From Staphylotrichum longicolle (lineage: Eukaryota > Ascomycota > Sordariomycetes > Sordariales > Chaetomiaceae): 64,000 nucleotides of DNA. How positions within the stretch are numbered: the stretch's first letter is position 1; each line of letters begins with the position of its first letter. The stretch spans positions 4,340,001-4,404,000 of the forward strand of contig JAHCVI010000002.1 of the NCBI GenBank assembly GCA_019096155.1. Reading direction: 5' to 3'. The notes under the pieces were generated by a model. That model saw nothing but the letters and a program-made list of their open reading frames with translations. It was not told the origin of the DNA and did no database searches. Positions 23,896 through 34,220 of the stretch are shown piece after piece. A program made the position numbers and the translations under genes.

Positions 23896-25802
23896 TCATT
23901 TTCGCCCACTTGAGCCAGCCCTAACCCTGACTCTCCGCCCCCCCCCTCTCCTTTCTCTCTTTCTCCCCCTCTTCCTCCCCCCTCCCCCTAAAATACCCCT
24001 GCGCGATCCTCCTCCCGACATGCTCGCCGCTCCAGTACGCCCCGTCACCGTCCCCAGCGCCACGAACGGCGCCGTGTGCTCCCCGGCACCCCACACCCCC
24101 TCCGCGGGCACCCCGTCCCGCCTCGCCACGATAAAATTGCTGTAGCTCCCGTGGGCGGCGAGCGCGTCGCCCGACCAGTCCGTCGCGAAGCACGCCGTGG
24201 GCTGGCAGGTCGGGTCGGCCTCGTCGTAGGACGGCAGGCGGCCGTAGTACGGCTTGAAGTACGCGAAGAGGAACGCGTCCTTTTCCTTTTGGGAGGGCAG
24301 CGCGCGCAAGGTCGAGGTGAGGTGTCGGGACTGCTCGCCGTAGGTGTAGAACAAGAGGGTCGGGTGCGCGGCGGCGCCCAGGGAGCCCAACTCGACGATC
24401 TCGTTGAGCCACCGGTGCGGGTTGGAGTCGGGCGCGTAGCTGGGGGCGAGCCACTGGCAGAAGCCTTGGACTATGCGGCCTTCGTCCGGGGAGGGAGTGA
24501 GCCAGAAGGCGGTGGGGAAGGAGATGTAAACCTGGGATTGTCAGGATATGGGAGGTTTGATGCTGAACGGGAACTTACCTTCTCCAGGCTGCCGTAGCCG
24601 ATGTTTTGGATTCCTTTGCAAAGCCGATCCGGAAGAGGGGGGAAGAAGGCTTGCAAGTTCTGTTTGAGCCACCCCAGCGGACAGGTGATGACCACCTCGT
24701 CGAACTCGAACACTTGCGCGTCTGTCGTCTTGAGTCTGACCATGTCATTTTGTGCTGTGGACTTGCCGTGGATTTCTGAGACCCGGGTCTGGTAGCGGAT
24801 GTCGGCACCATCAAGGGCTGGTTGAGCAACCCTTTCCAGGACTTTGTTGTATGTTCCCGCACAAAAGAGGTTTTCTGCAGCGTGTTAGGGCTGGGCATCA
24901 GGGGAATGGCAGAGAGAGGGTAGTTCTGTCTTACCACCCTCGATGCACTCTTCCAACCAGAAGAACTTCAAGCTCTGCCGGCTGAGGGGGCTCCCGACGA
25001 AATTTCCCCATAATTCCGCCATTTGAAGGAGGATGTGCCTTTGCCTATCAAAGCCCTCCTCGGTGTCCGGTATCCTCTTGGGCACCTGCTCTTGGAAGAA
25101 ATCCAAGAGGGACTTCTCTGCATCGATCTCGGCTCCATGCTTGTTTGAGTATTCGAATGCGTCCTCGATGATATTCCACATGAGGGTCGAGTATTTCTCC
25201 CCTTCTTCGAGCGGGAGGAGCTTCCCATCTTCGTCAAAAACGTACGAGCGGTTATCCCATACGCCGACGGTCGTCTTCGTCTCCTTGACCAGATCCATGA
25301 TGGGGTTGTCTGTCGTCCCATGAATCCAATTGGCGCCGACGTCTATCAAATGGCCGTTGGGTAACCTCTCCTGGAATATCCTGCCGCCCAGGCGGTTCCT
25401 CGCCTCCAGTACTGTGACGCGGAAACCACTTCGAAGCAACACGTCGGCGCACCTGAGCCCAGCGAAGCCAGCACCAACGATGCCGATGTGCGGTCGTCTA
25501 CCCGGATCAAGCGTCTCGAGCTACGGCATATAGGTGTGAGCACTTCCTTCCCGTCTCCGTTTCACAGCCTGATTTTGTGGTATCTCACCAGACCCAGTGG
25601 TCCTGAGTTGCATATGGAGACGGAAACCTCGGGGTTCAGCATTCATTGGGTCAGGCATAAGTTACCTTACCTTCAGAACTCGATCCATGATGCTCAGGTT
25701 CCTAGACGATCCGCTGTGATGTCGGGCAATCTTCAGGTCCTGGTAGATCTTTGAAGTTTTCTTGCGTGCAGCGCTGGTGACGGACATTGAATAAGCATCC
25801 AT
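23896..25802 (-). CDS. FAD-dependent amine (polyamine) oxidase, C-terminus frameshifted
   Basis: Four exons (25802-25671, 25520-24935, 24874-24579, 24531-23896). The FAD-binding GAGFAG is at residues 60-65 (GIVGAGFAGLRCADVLL), followed by VLEARNRLGGRI and GANWIHGTTDNP, hallmarks of the polyamine/spermine oxidase and LSD1-like family. FEFDEVVITCPLGWLK is the second conserved strand. The C-terminal FAD motif should read GTVTGAYWSGEHVGRRIAQGYF, but only its first part is in frame. The rest sits one base over around 24038-24046 (a C4 run), so the written frame ends in an Arg/Gly-rich tail. One base is probably missing. It likely oxidises spermine/spermidine derivatives; location is unknown. Exon 1 is the least certain part. 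Confidence 0.78.
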
Positions 25803-27809
25803 GCTGGTGGCGGGAGACAACCCGTTACGTGAGATTGAGAGATATTTGAACAGGGAGGGACGGGGGGGTGTGTTGCGTCAGAAGATGCAGTCACTGTTCC
25901 CGGGGTGAAGATGTGTGAATGCAAAATAAAAAGAGATGCAAGAACGGCGAAAGAAGCCACGCAGATGCCCGACGACTTGAAAGATGACGATAAAGGTCAT
26001 GTATGTATGTACAACACAGTGGTCGTCATCTGCGGGGACGAGATTAGGGGGCTTTGAAGTAGCAACGGGAATGCCTACGTCCCGTCTGGCCAGACCTATC
26101 CAACTGGGGACATGGTCAGGGGGACGGGATGAAGAGCTAACGGCCCTCACTGTGCTGCGTAGCAAACACCCAGTCCAGCCGTGGTGGTGTGGGCTCGAGC
26201 GGCCTTCGCCAACTCATCCTTTAAAGCCGATAAGAACCCTTCAGGACCCCTCGAAAGAACGCAACACAAAGGCGCTGCCTTTGAGAGGCACAGTGCTCGC
26301 GGCAGGAGGCGTATGCCGGGATCACGGAGCCTCATTTGGCAGTTCCAAACGACGGGAGACAAAATGACCGGATTCCATCCAGTCATGACGGAAAACCACT
26401 TGGTGTCACCGCGTGCCTTCTTTGGTGGGCAAGTGGCCAATGACAACGGCGCTGCCGAGCATGCATCTGACCCGTCTGCGGGTCGCTGGTTCGTGGTCTG
26501 TCAAGGCTGAGGGCCTAAGGAGAGATGGACTCACAAAAGCGAGAGCCTATGCAGTAGCATCCACGGATGCGAAAGGGGTTGGGAACCTTGCATTAACGCA
26601 TTGCTGGGTTGGTTCGTTGACAGGTGGAAGGGATCAGTCTTTTGGCCAAGCAATCTAGACCTCCAGAGTGAACAAGAACTGGAGCTCTGCCAGCGTGCCA
26701 GCGGGGCTTCCAACTGGCCAACGACTCTTTCCAGATTTCAGTCTGTATCCCAGAACACGCTTGCTGGCTCCAATATCAATCTAAAGGGGTTTACGGAGTA
26801 GGAAACAACCATTGCAACCCCGTACAAAATCACTAACACGAAGCCACGGCCCGCGGTTCTTTTTAGCATCGGATATTCAGCACCGAGGCCCTCGACGCAT
26901 TAAATGTCCACTACCAAGGAGGAGAAGCAAGGTGGGGCAAGACGATAGTAAATGAGGGGTTGCGATAAGCAGAACAGGCAATTCTTCCAAGTTTCTCGAG
27001 GGAGCAGCCAACTGTGTTAACAAGCAGCACGGGCGCATATTTCAAGACTCTTGAGTTGTACAATGAGAAACAGATTTTCGAGTGTGCTTGTCACCGTCCT
27101 GAGTTGAATTTTGGAAGAGGGAACACAAGGCGACCAACATCTGGCCCAACGTTGAGGGACGGTGCTCCTCTGATGACGCCAGTGGCTGAAACAAGGCTCG
27201 CCCTTGAGATCTCCGGATCCCATTCTGCAACTGTGCCATTATGGAACCAACCTGAAAAGTGCAGAACCAGCTGAAAAGAAACCAAGACCCAGACGCTGCC
27301 TCGATTTTGAGACAACCCAAATGTGTCCATTCTGAAAGTACCGAGTCATGAATGGTTCGGCAACTTCCATCCTGCCCGTTCAAAGCCCGCCCCGTTAAGG
27401 CCGTCACATGCGCAGCTCTGGGAAGCTGAACGGGGGGCCCAGGCTGGGCATCGAGATGCAGCCAATCGTGGCCTTCGCATTACTGCTGCTGGAGGCTTCC
27501 CCACATTCCAAGCCCCAGACTCCCAAAATGTTTGGGAGCCGAGGCAGACAGGGGGGTTCAGGCCCAGAGAAGCCGAAGCAAGCCCCAAGTCCGGCCGACC
27601 AGCCGGAGCGACACCCCCTTTGCTGGCATGCTGGTCCGGGTGACCATGTCAGGAATAAAATGGTCGTGTTGCCAGCTCTGAGCTTCTTGCCAGTGACCGT
27701 GACCACTGCCTCTTCTTTTGTTTGTTCTTTGTGTGATACCCCTCCCAGGCCAATTCCTCTTTTCCGTCATCATTACCTTCGGTTGTCACCCTCCAACAAC
27801 ACCGCAGCC
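25803..27809. other. Intergenic region of 2.0 kb
   Basis: I find no gene with conserved motifs here. Several open frames under 130 codons occur on both strands without splice or family support. The right end is C/T-rich (27720-27800) and is the probable leader of the acyl-CoA dehydrogenase. Confidence 0.5.
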
Positions 27810-29360
27810 ATGCCTCTCGAAGTCCCCTCCAAGACCTTCACCCGCGCCGAGGTCGCGAAGCACAACACCGAAGACAGCACGTGGTTCGTCATCGACACGG
27901 TCGTCTACGATGTCTCCGAGTTCCTCGACGCCCACCCGGGCGGCGAGGCCGTGCTGCGCCAGGTCGCCGGCACCGACGCGACCGTGGCCTTCTACAACCT
28001 GCACAGGCACGAGGTGCTCCAGAAGTACTCTGACCTGGCCATCGGGTCCATCGAGGGCGAGAAGCAGTCCATCATCACCCCCAAGCTGGGCGAGATCTCG
28101 ACGGTGCCCTACGCCGAGCCGCTCTGGCTGACCCCGCAGTTCAAGTCGCCCTACTTCAGCGACTCGCACCGCCGCCTGCAGCGCGCCATGCGCACCTTCA
28201 CCGACCAGTACATCACCCCCGAGGCCCTCGAGAAGGAGCGCTCGGGCGAGTACGTCAGCCAGGAGCTGATCGAGCGCATGTCCAAGGCCGGCGTGCTGCA
28301 CATGCGCATGGGCCCCGGCAAGCACCTGCACGGCGTCAACCTGCTCGACGGCGCCGTCGACGGCAAGGAGTTTGACTACTTCCACGACATGATCTGCGCC
28401 CAGGAGCAGGTCCGCGCCGCCTGCCGCGGCTTCCAGGACGGCAACATGGCCGGCATGGTCATCGGCCTGACCTGCATCCTCAACTTCTGCAAGAACCCGG
28501 AGCTCAAGAAGAAGGTCACCGACGAGGTCTTCTCGGGCCAAAAGAAGATCTGCCTCGCCATCACCGAGGCCTTCGCCGGCTCCGACGTCGCCGGCCTCCG
28601 CACCACCGCCACCAAGACCCCCGACGGCAAGCACTACATCGTCAACGGCACCAAGAAGTGGATCACCAACGGCGTCTTCTCCGACTACTTCGTCACGGGC
28701 GTCAACACGGGCAAGGGCCTGTCCGTCCTGCTCATCGAGCGCGGCGAGGGCGTCGAGACCAAGCCCATCAAGACGTCGTACTCGCCCGCGGCCGGCACGA
28801 CCTACATCACCTTCGACAACGTCAAGGTCCCCGCCGAGAACCTCCTCGGCGAGGAGAACAAGGGCATCTACGTGATCCTGTCCAACTTCAACCACGAGCG
28901 CTGGACCATGGCCTGCGCCACCATCCGCGTGATGCGCCTCGTCGTCGAGGAGTGCCTCAAGTGGGCGCACCAGCGCCTCGTCTTCAAGAAGCGCCTGATC
29001 GACCAGCCCGTGATCCGCCAGAAGCTGGCCAAGATGATCGCGCTGTGCGAGTCGCACCAGGCCTGGCTGGAGAGCGTCACCTACCAGATGTGCAACATGG
29101 CCTACTCGGAGCAGGCCAAGCACCTCGGCGGGCCCATCGCCCTGCTCAAGATGAGCGCCACCCGCGCCGCCCACGAGATCGCCGACGAGGCCGTGCAGAT
29201 CTGGGGCGGCCGCGGCCTCACCCAGACGGGCATGGGCCGCGTCATCGAGAACTTCAACCGCACCTACAAGTTCGACGCCATCCTGGGCGGCGCCGAGGAG
29301 GTGCTCGGTGACCTGGGCGTCAGGCAGGCCATGAAGTTCATGCCCAAGGCCGTCTTGTAA
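27810..29360 (+). CDS. Acyl-CoA dehydrogenase with N-terminal cytochrome b5 domain
   Basis: A single intronless frame of 516 residues starts at ATG 27810 (ACCGCAGCCATG context). Residues 1-80 are a cytochrome b5 domain with the heme-binding HPGG (H42) and the second His region NLHRH (65-67). An acyl-CoA dehydrogenase follows: the N-terminal helices, the flavin/substrate strand CLAITEAFAGSDVAGLRTTA, YIVNGTKKWITNG, and the C-terminal IWGGRGLTQTGMGRV and ILGGAEEVLGDLG. It should oxidise an acyl-CoA thioester with FAD, with the b5 module possibly passing electrons. This fusion is known in fungi; the natural substrate is not established. No targeting signal is obvious. Codon use is strongly C/G-ending, suggesting high expression. 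Confidence 0.9.
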   Translation: MPLEVPSKTFTRAEVAKHNTEDSTWFVIDTVVYDVSEFLDAHPGGEAVLRQVAGTDATVAFYNLHRHEVLQKYSDLAIGSIEGEKQSIITPKLGEISTVPYAEPLWLTPQFKSPYFSDSHRRLQRAMRTFTDQYITPEALEKERSGEYVSQELIERMSKAGVLHMRMGPGKHLHGVNLLDGAVDGKEFDYFHDMICAQEQVRAACRGFQDGNMAGMVIGLTCILNFCKNPELKKKVTDEVFSGQKKICLAITEAFAGSDVAGLRTTATKTPDGKHYIVNGTKKWITNGVFSDYFVTGVNTGKGLSVLLIERGEGVETKPIKTSYSPAAGTTYITFDNVKVPAENLLGEENKGIYVILSNFNHERWTMACATIRVMRLVVEECLKWAHQRLVFKKRLIDQPVIRQKLAKMIALCESHQAWLESVTYQMCNMAYSEQAKHLGGPIALLKMSATRAAHEIADEAVQIWGGRGLTQTGMGRVIENFNRTYKFDAILGGAEEVLGDLGVRQAMKFMPKAVL

Positions 29361-30232
29361 AAGCGCAGACGAGTGTTGAGGATGGTTGTTGGTTGTTGTA
29401 CATAAGTTCTTTTATTGCCTAAATAGGGCAGGCATTCGGTGTTAGGGGGTGGGGTTTCCATCTGGTTACAGACAGGTTTGTCTTTTCGGACATAGACATG
29501 GACAAGCCAAACTGCTAGCATCACTACATTCTTCAAACGTTCCACACAAAACACATCAAGAGAGAAAGTGACTTTGTTTTTTTGTCAATGAACCCGGGCC
29601 ATTTGTCATTTCTATGAGACCTGAGATGAAGCCCATTCCAGTCCCCATCATCTAGTCGTTAATCCGTGATAGAAAACCCAGAAGCCAGCCAGACTGCGCA
29701 ACGAAGCGAATGCAGCGCTCCACCCGATGAGAGAGACCGGAATGCAAACCCTGTTTTTTTTTGTAAGGTAGCCCTCGCCGTCCCGACGCAAAGATGGTCA
29801 AAACTTTTCCATTGCCTGGTGATCCGTGTGTCGTAATGCCTTCTGAATGGGGGTGGGTGCGTGATTTGGGTAGAAAGTGTGGAAAGGAAAAATCAACGAA
29901 AACTGGATAAAGCCAGAGGCTCCAAGCCGAGAATGCGAGAAAAATCGGGCGAGGACATGCCAACTGAGAGGGTATCCAGGCCACTGAGATACCAGCAATA
30001 CAACCCGTGGGGTTCCAGCGCGCGAGCACCAGAGACCGATTCCACCAGAAAGGCAGTGTATAGCGCACCCGCGTGTCGTCAACCTCCATTTGGGACCGCC
30101 TAAATCAGGCGAATCCCCTTGTCTCCTCTTCTACCTCCATCGTAAAGAGCTAGAACAAATCGCAAAAGGCTGACCGACCGGATAAAGAACCGGGGTCGTC
30201 GAAGGTAGCCGCGGCCGTCTCACTCCCACAAC
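29361..30232. other. Convergent intergenic region, 0.87 kb
   Basis: This holds the 3' UTRs of the acyl-CoA dehydrogenase and gis2. A T-rich run (about 29751-29762) is present. No gene was found. Confidence 0.6.
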
Positions 30233-31699
30233 TTAGTTGTTGGGGCACTGGGACTGGACGTGGCCGGGCTGCTGGCACTTGTAGCAGATCTTCTCGCCGC
30301 CGGTCGACTCCTTGGGGCAGTCGCGCGACAGGTGGCCAGAGATGCCGCAGTTGTAGCACTTGTTGCCGTTCACGCAGTCGCCTGGGACGGGGTTAGTCAA
30401 TTAAGTCCCACAAAACGGGCACCAGATGTCTGAAGCGACTTACGCGAGAGATGGCCAATGCCGCCGCACGAGTAGCAGGTCTTCTGGCCGCCGAAGCCGC
30501 CGCCGCCACCGTAGCCGGAGTTGAAGCCACCGCCATAGGAGCCGCCCTTGCTGCAGTTGCGGGCAATGTGGCCGACCTCACCGCACTGAAAACAATCAGG
30601 TCAGCAACCGACTTTCAGATTTGAGATTCACGAATAAGGCTCACCTTGTAGCACTCAGCGCCGGACTGGCCACCGCCACCACCGCTGGTCGGGCAGTCGC
30701 GGGAGATGTGGCCGGGCTGGCCGCAGCGGTAGCAGGTCTTGGTGTCCTTGGGGCCCTCAGGGCAGTCACGGCCTGTTTACATGTCAGAGACTTTTTATCC
30801 AGATAACAGGAGACATTGTGTACTCACTCATGTGACCCTCGCCTGAGCATCGCAAACATCAAGTTAGCGCAACGCGTCCCGAAGAGACTCGGCTGGAAGT
30901 CCAGGGAGCTAGCTTACCACCGCAGTTGTAGCTGTGTCAACGGTCAGCGATCAGAACGTCCGATGTTCGTCGGCAGCGATCTCTGGACTTACCACTTAGC
31001 AGCACCCTTGTTGGGGCAGTCACGAGCCTACAGGCATGGGGTGTTAGTCGCTGCAAGGCACCACCACGGATACTTTCCCATATCCCATTTCTCTCTCGCC
31101 CGCCGCCGATTGCATACCTGGTGAGTGGTTTGGCCGCCTAAAATCTCTCATGTCAGATGGTCTCTCTCTCCCCAACTCAAGCAGGAAGAATGTTTTTTTT
31201 TTCAGCGTGTTGTGTGTGTGTTGCGAGGGTAGCGGCCGCAGAGCGCAAGCAGGCGACCTTCGGACGGGCTCATCTTTGCCAACCATTGCTGGGGCAATGA
31301 CTGGAATGACCGATTTCCAGCTGGTATTATTTGTTTTCGAAGGCCCGTCGCGTTGGTTCAGAGAGAGGAAGCTCTCTGAAAATCGCTGCAAATGCAGTGA
31401 GATGCACCGACATGGCGAAACCCCAGGATTGACCAAATATCCCATGCATCTGCGTGTCTGCGTGCGTGCGTTGCATTTGAATCCGCTCGCAGGTCTCCTG
31501 AGGACGTCCCCAACTGGCTACCTGGGCAGCGTCGCCGGTATTGAGGTGCGATGCATCATGCGCCGCCCTCCCGCAAGTGTGGGTGGGTGTGGGTGGCGGC
31601 AATTGCGCTCAGGGCCGCGGGGCAAACAGAAGCCAGCGAAGAAACGGCGACGGCAAACTCACAAGTGAAGCAGGCCCGGCCTTGAGAGCTGAAGTCCAT
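30233..31699 (-). CDS. gis2: CCHC zinc-knuckle nucleic-acid-binding protein Gis2/CNBP
   Basis: Eight exons (31699-31663, 31137-31118, 31027-30993, 30931-30918, 30842-30828, 30772-30645, 30585-30444, 30381-30233) encode 179 residues. Splicing joins MDFSSQGRACFTCGGQ, then ARDCPNKGAAKCYNCGGEGHMSRDCPEGP and further knuckles. Seven CX2CX4HX4C knuckles are present, with a Gly-rich linker before the fifth. Exons 2, 4 and 5 are 20, 14 and 15 nt. Intron 1 is 525 nt; the other six are 55-90 nt. Gis2/Byr3/CNBP binds single-stranded RNA and DNA, associates with translating ribosomes and stress granules, and promotes translation of some mRNAs. Every splice junction restores a zinc-knuckle spacing, which strongly supports the model. 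Confidence 0.92.
31138..31662 (-). other. Long first intron of gis2 (525 nt)
   Basis: The intron begins GTGAGT after codon 12 of gis2 and ends TTTTAG. It is several times longer than any other intron of this gene. It contains a poly-A stretch and a CA-rich run on the sense strand (plus-strand T9 and GTGTGTGTGTTG at about 31193-31222). I looked for snoRNA C/D boxes on the sense strand and saw no convincing pair. Confidence 0.75.
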
Positions 31700-34220
31700 G
31701 GTTGGAGATGTGGTCGGTGGTATGGAGTTTCGAGGTGTGGTCTGGTTTCTGCGCGACGCAAATTGTCCGGTCAGTTCTGGTTGTAAGTGGCGAGGAGAGA
31801 TTCCAATTGCCCTGGGTGGAAATTGAAAAGTGTTTTGGTATTGGAGGGCTTTTGGGAGGGGAGGGCGCAAAACCAGAAAGAAGGTGGGGGAGGCTGTTTG
31901 GTGTGGGGTAATTTTTCATTATTCACTGACCAGGAAAAGGTGGGATTGTTGTGTGGGAATTTGTGCTACACAAACTGCCCGCGATTGATGAAGTTTGTTT
32001 GTTGGGGGAAGGAAGGCAGCGGGAGAGGAGGGGCACCGGGGACTAAGTACTGTTCCAGATTCTCGATAAGGCAGGTAAGGCAGGGAGTCGAGGCGAGAAA
32101 CAGATGAACGAAGGAGCGGGCTCACCTGGCAGAATTGGATTGCGGTGTTGAAATTTTCTGGACGTGGCAGTTTGAGTGGGGCACCCCTGCTCCGACTTTC
32201 GTCGCCTGGAACTGGATGTTGGCCGACGCTTGGTGGCTCAATCAACTCTGGGTCTCTCTCGCTCTGGCAGCCTCAGTCAAGGTACATACCACGTACATGC
32301 AGGTCGATCGTGGATTTGTGACTAGGGGGGGCAGCAGATGGAAACAGCCCCGATGCATCTAACTCTCGGTTGAATGCAGCTCCTGCGACATGAGTCGAGA
32401 GGGACGTGCCAGTTCCCCAAATCTCGTGTCTTTTGTCCATCACGCTCTCTCCGCATCGAACCTCGGTATCATTCATCGAGTGCGAGTCGTTCGTACTGTG
32501 CCACGAGTGTGCCAGGCGGCTCCAGCTTCTCAGGCTCGGCTCACATCTCTCCTGTACCGACAACACACTCTTTCTGATAACTGCACATGGATAACTGACT
32601 GTAGCCTTGGAGTTGGGACCTGCATCCCTCAGAAGAGTCGGTACCATCTCAGCCCACCGGAGTGGGTGTGCTGACCCGAACAAATGCCCGGGGCAACTTA
32701 CCCCTGCATGAAGCGTGGATCTTTTCGTCTGAGCTTCCATCTCCCTTCTCGAACCTCCCGTCTTGTCTCTGGCCAATGCTCCCAACTGCAGTGAGCCAAT
32801 GCGGATCTGATACGTGGCTTAAGCTCTCCAGGGACGCGCTTCTCCGGAGTTTTACACGCGGTTTGGAGACGAGATGACGGGGGCTTCTCATCCCTGAGCT
32901 CGGCCCGCAGAGCATCGCAGCGTCGTCCGGATCGAGTTGCTCCCCACGGCAATAAGACGACGGGTATGATCTGACCTGATCAAGCCATACCACGTGCGAC
33001 TGTACACCTCTTGCCCTTCGGCTTCTTTGCCGGCGAGAGCGGCGCTCCTACTTCATGCCTCCTCGCACGGACGATCTGTTACGGAGGCAGATCACGGAGA
33101 TCCAGAGACGGGCCAGAGGGGCCGAGGCGGAGCGATTTTCTGGTTTTATTCCGACGTTTTTATCCTGGCTGCCGCTCAGCAGGTCAGCAGGGTCGCATCA
33201 TCCCGTTCGGGATATCTTCTGGAACTCTGCTGGAAGCATGTTCGCAGATTATCTCTTGGCCGCCGTGTTTGATTGCCAGATGTGCCGCACAAGCGCCATC
33301 CGCGGGTCGTTGAAGCAGACGAGTGGTGTACGAAGTTGCATCGCAGCTCTACCGAGGACGGAGGATAGCAGTCAGATTGACCCCTGTTCACGCGACTCTC
33401 CTTCAGGCTGTTGATCGGGGGCCAGGTCCTCTCGGCTGTAGCTCAGCATCGCCTCAGGAGCGCAACTGCGACGGCCAAGTCCATCCAAGGCGAAGGGCAA
33501 GGGCTCCATCTGCCAACGGCGCTTGTTGCAAACCGGAAGAGGGCCATCCGCGCGGGACTGAGAACCGCTCTATCAATGGGCTTGAACCCGTGCAGCATCC
33601 AGATGGACCAGTTGTTGGTCACCCACAGTTTGCGAGATGGCAATGCATTCCCTGGGACATAGATATCGGCAGATAAAAATTATTCAGAGAAGGCGCAAGC
33701 CACTCGAGGCCGGAGGATGTCATCGCCTCGTCAGGGATGAAACCCGCCGTCCCGGTCTTGTCTTTCAGCCCGCCTACTCTGTACCCTGACGACAACTCCT
33801 GGTGCACACTGGGACAGGTCTGCTTTTTCAATGGCCATGGACAAGCCTGTTGGAGGTTAATGCTCTGAAGATGCAGGGGTGAGTTGGTTCAGCACTCCGT
33901 CCGGAGTACTCTGTACCGGCCAGATGTTCCGTCCGAGGAAGAACTGAAGTTTAAGAACGGACCCATGTCGATTGTGAAAGCAACGTTGTGGAACTTGTGG
34001 ATGAGAAATGACAAATCCGATTGGAGCAACTGCTGAGCCCTGGCCCCTCCAAATTCAGTCACGTGATGTGGCGCGTCATTCGAGGTTCTTGGCGCTGAAG
34101 TGCCCAGTAATCCTGGAAGCGCGACGCGACACAAGGCACGGACACAGGATCCCCGGACTGAACTCTTGACATCAAACAACGCATTGCACGTTTCCCCCCC
34201 TCCCATTGACGTCCCTAATC
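31700..34220. other. Gene-free divergent region of 2.5 kb between gis2 and sae2
   Basis: This is the longest interval without a supported gene. Several frames of 60-170 codons occur on both strands, none with recognisable motifs. The first several hundred bases are probably gis2 promoter and leader. An untranslated RNA cannot be excluded. Confidence 0.5.

Noticed and set aside
27786..29174. 462-codon minus-strand frame opposite the acyl-CoA dehydrogenase
   Set aside because: Val/Leu/Asp/Gly shadow of a C/G-ending coding strand; no ATG-supported domain.
31138..31662. Possible snoRNA in gis2 intron 1
   Set aside because: No paired C and D boxes or H/ACA arrangement could be found by eye.
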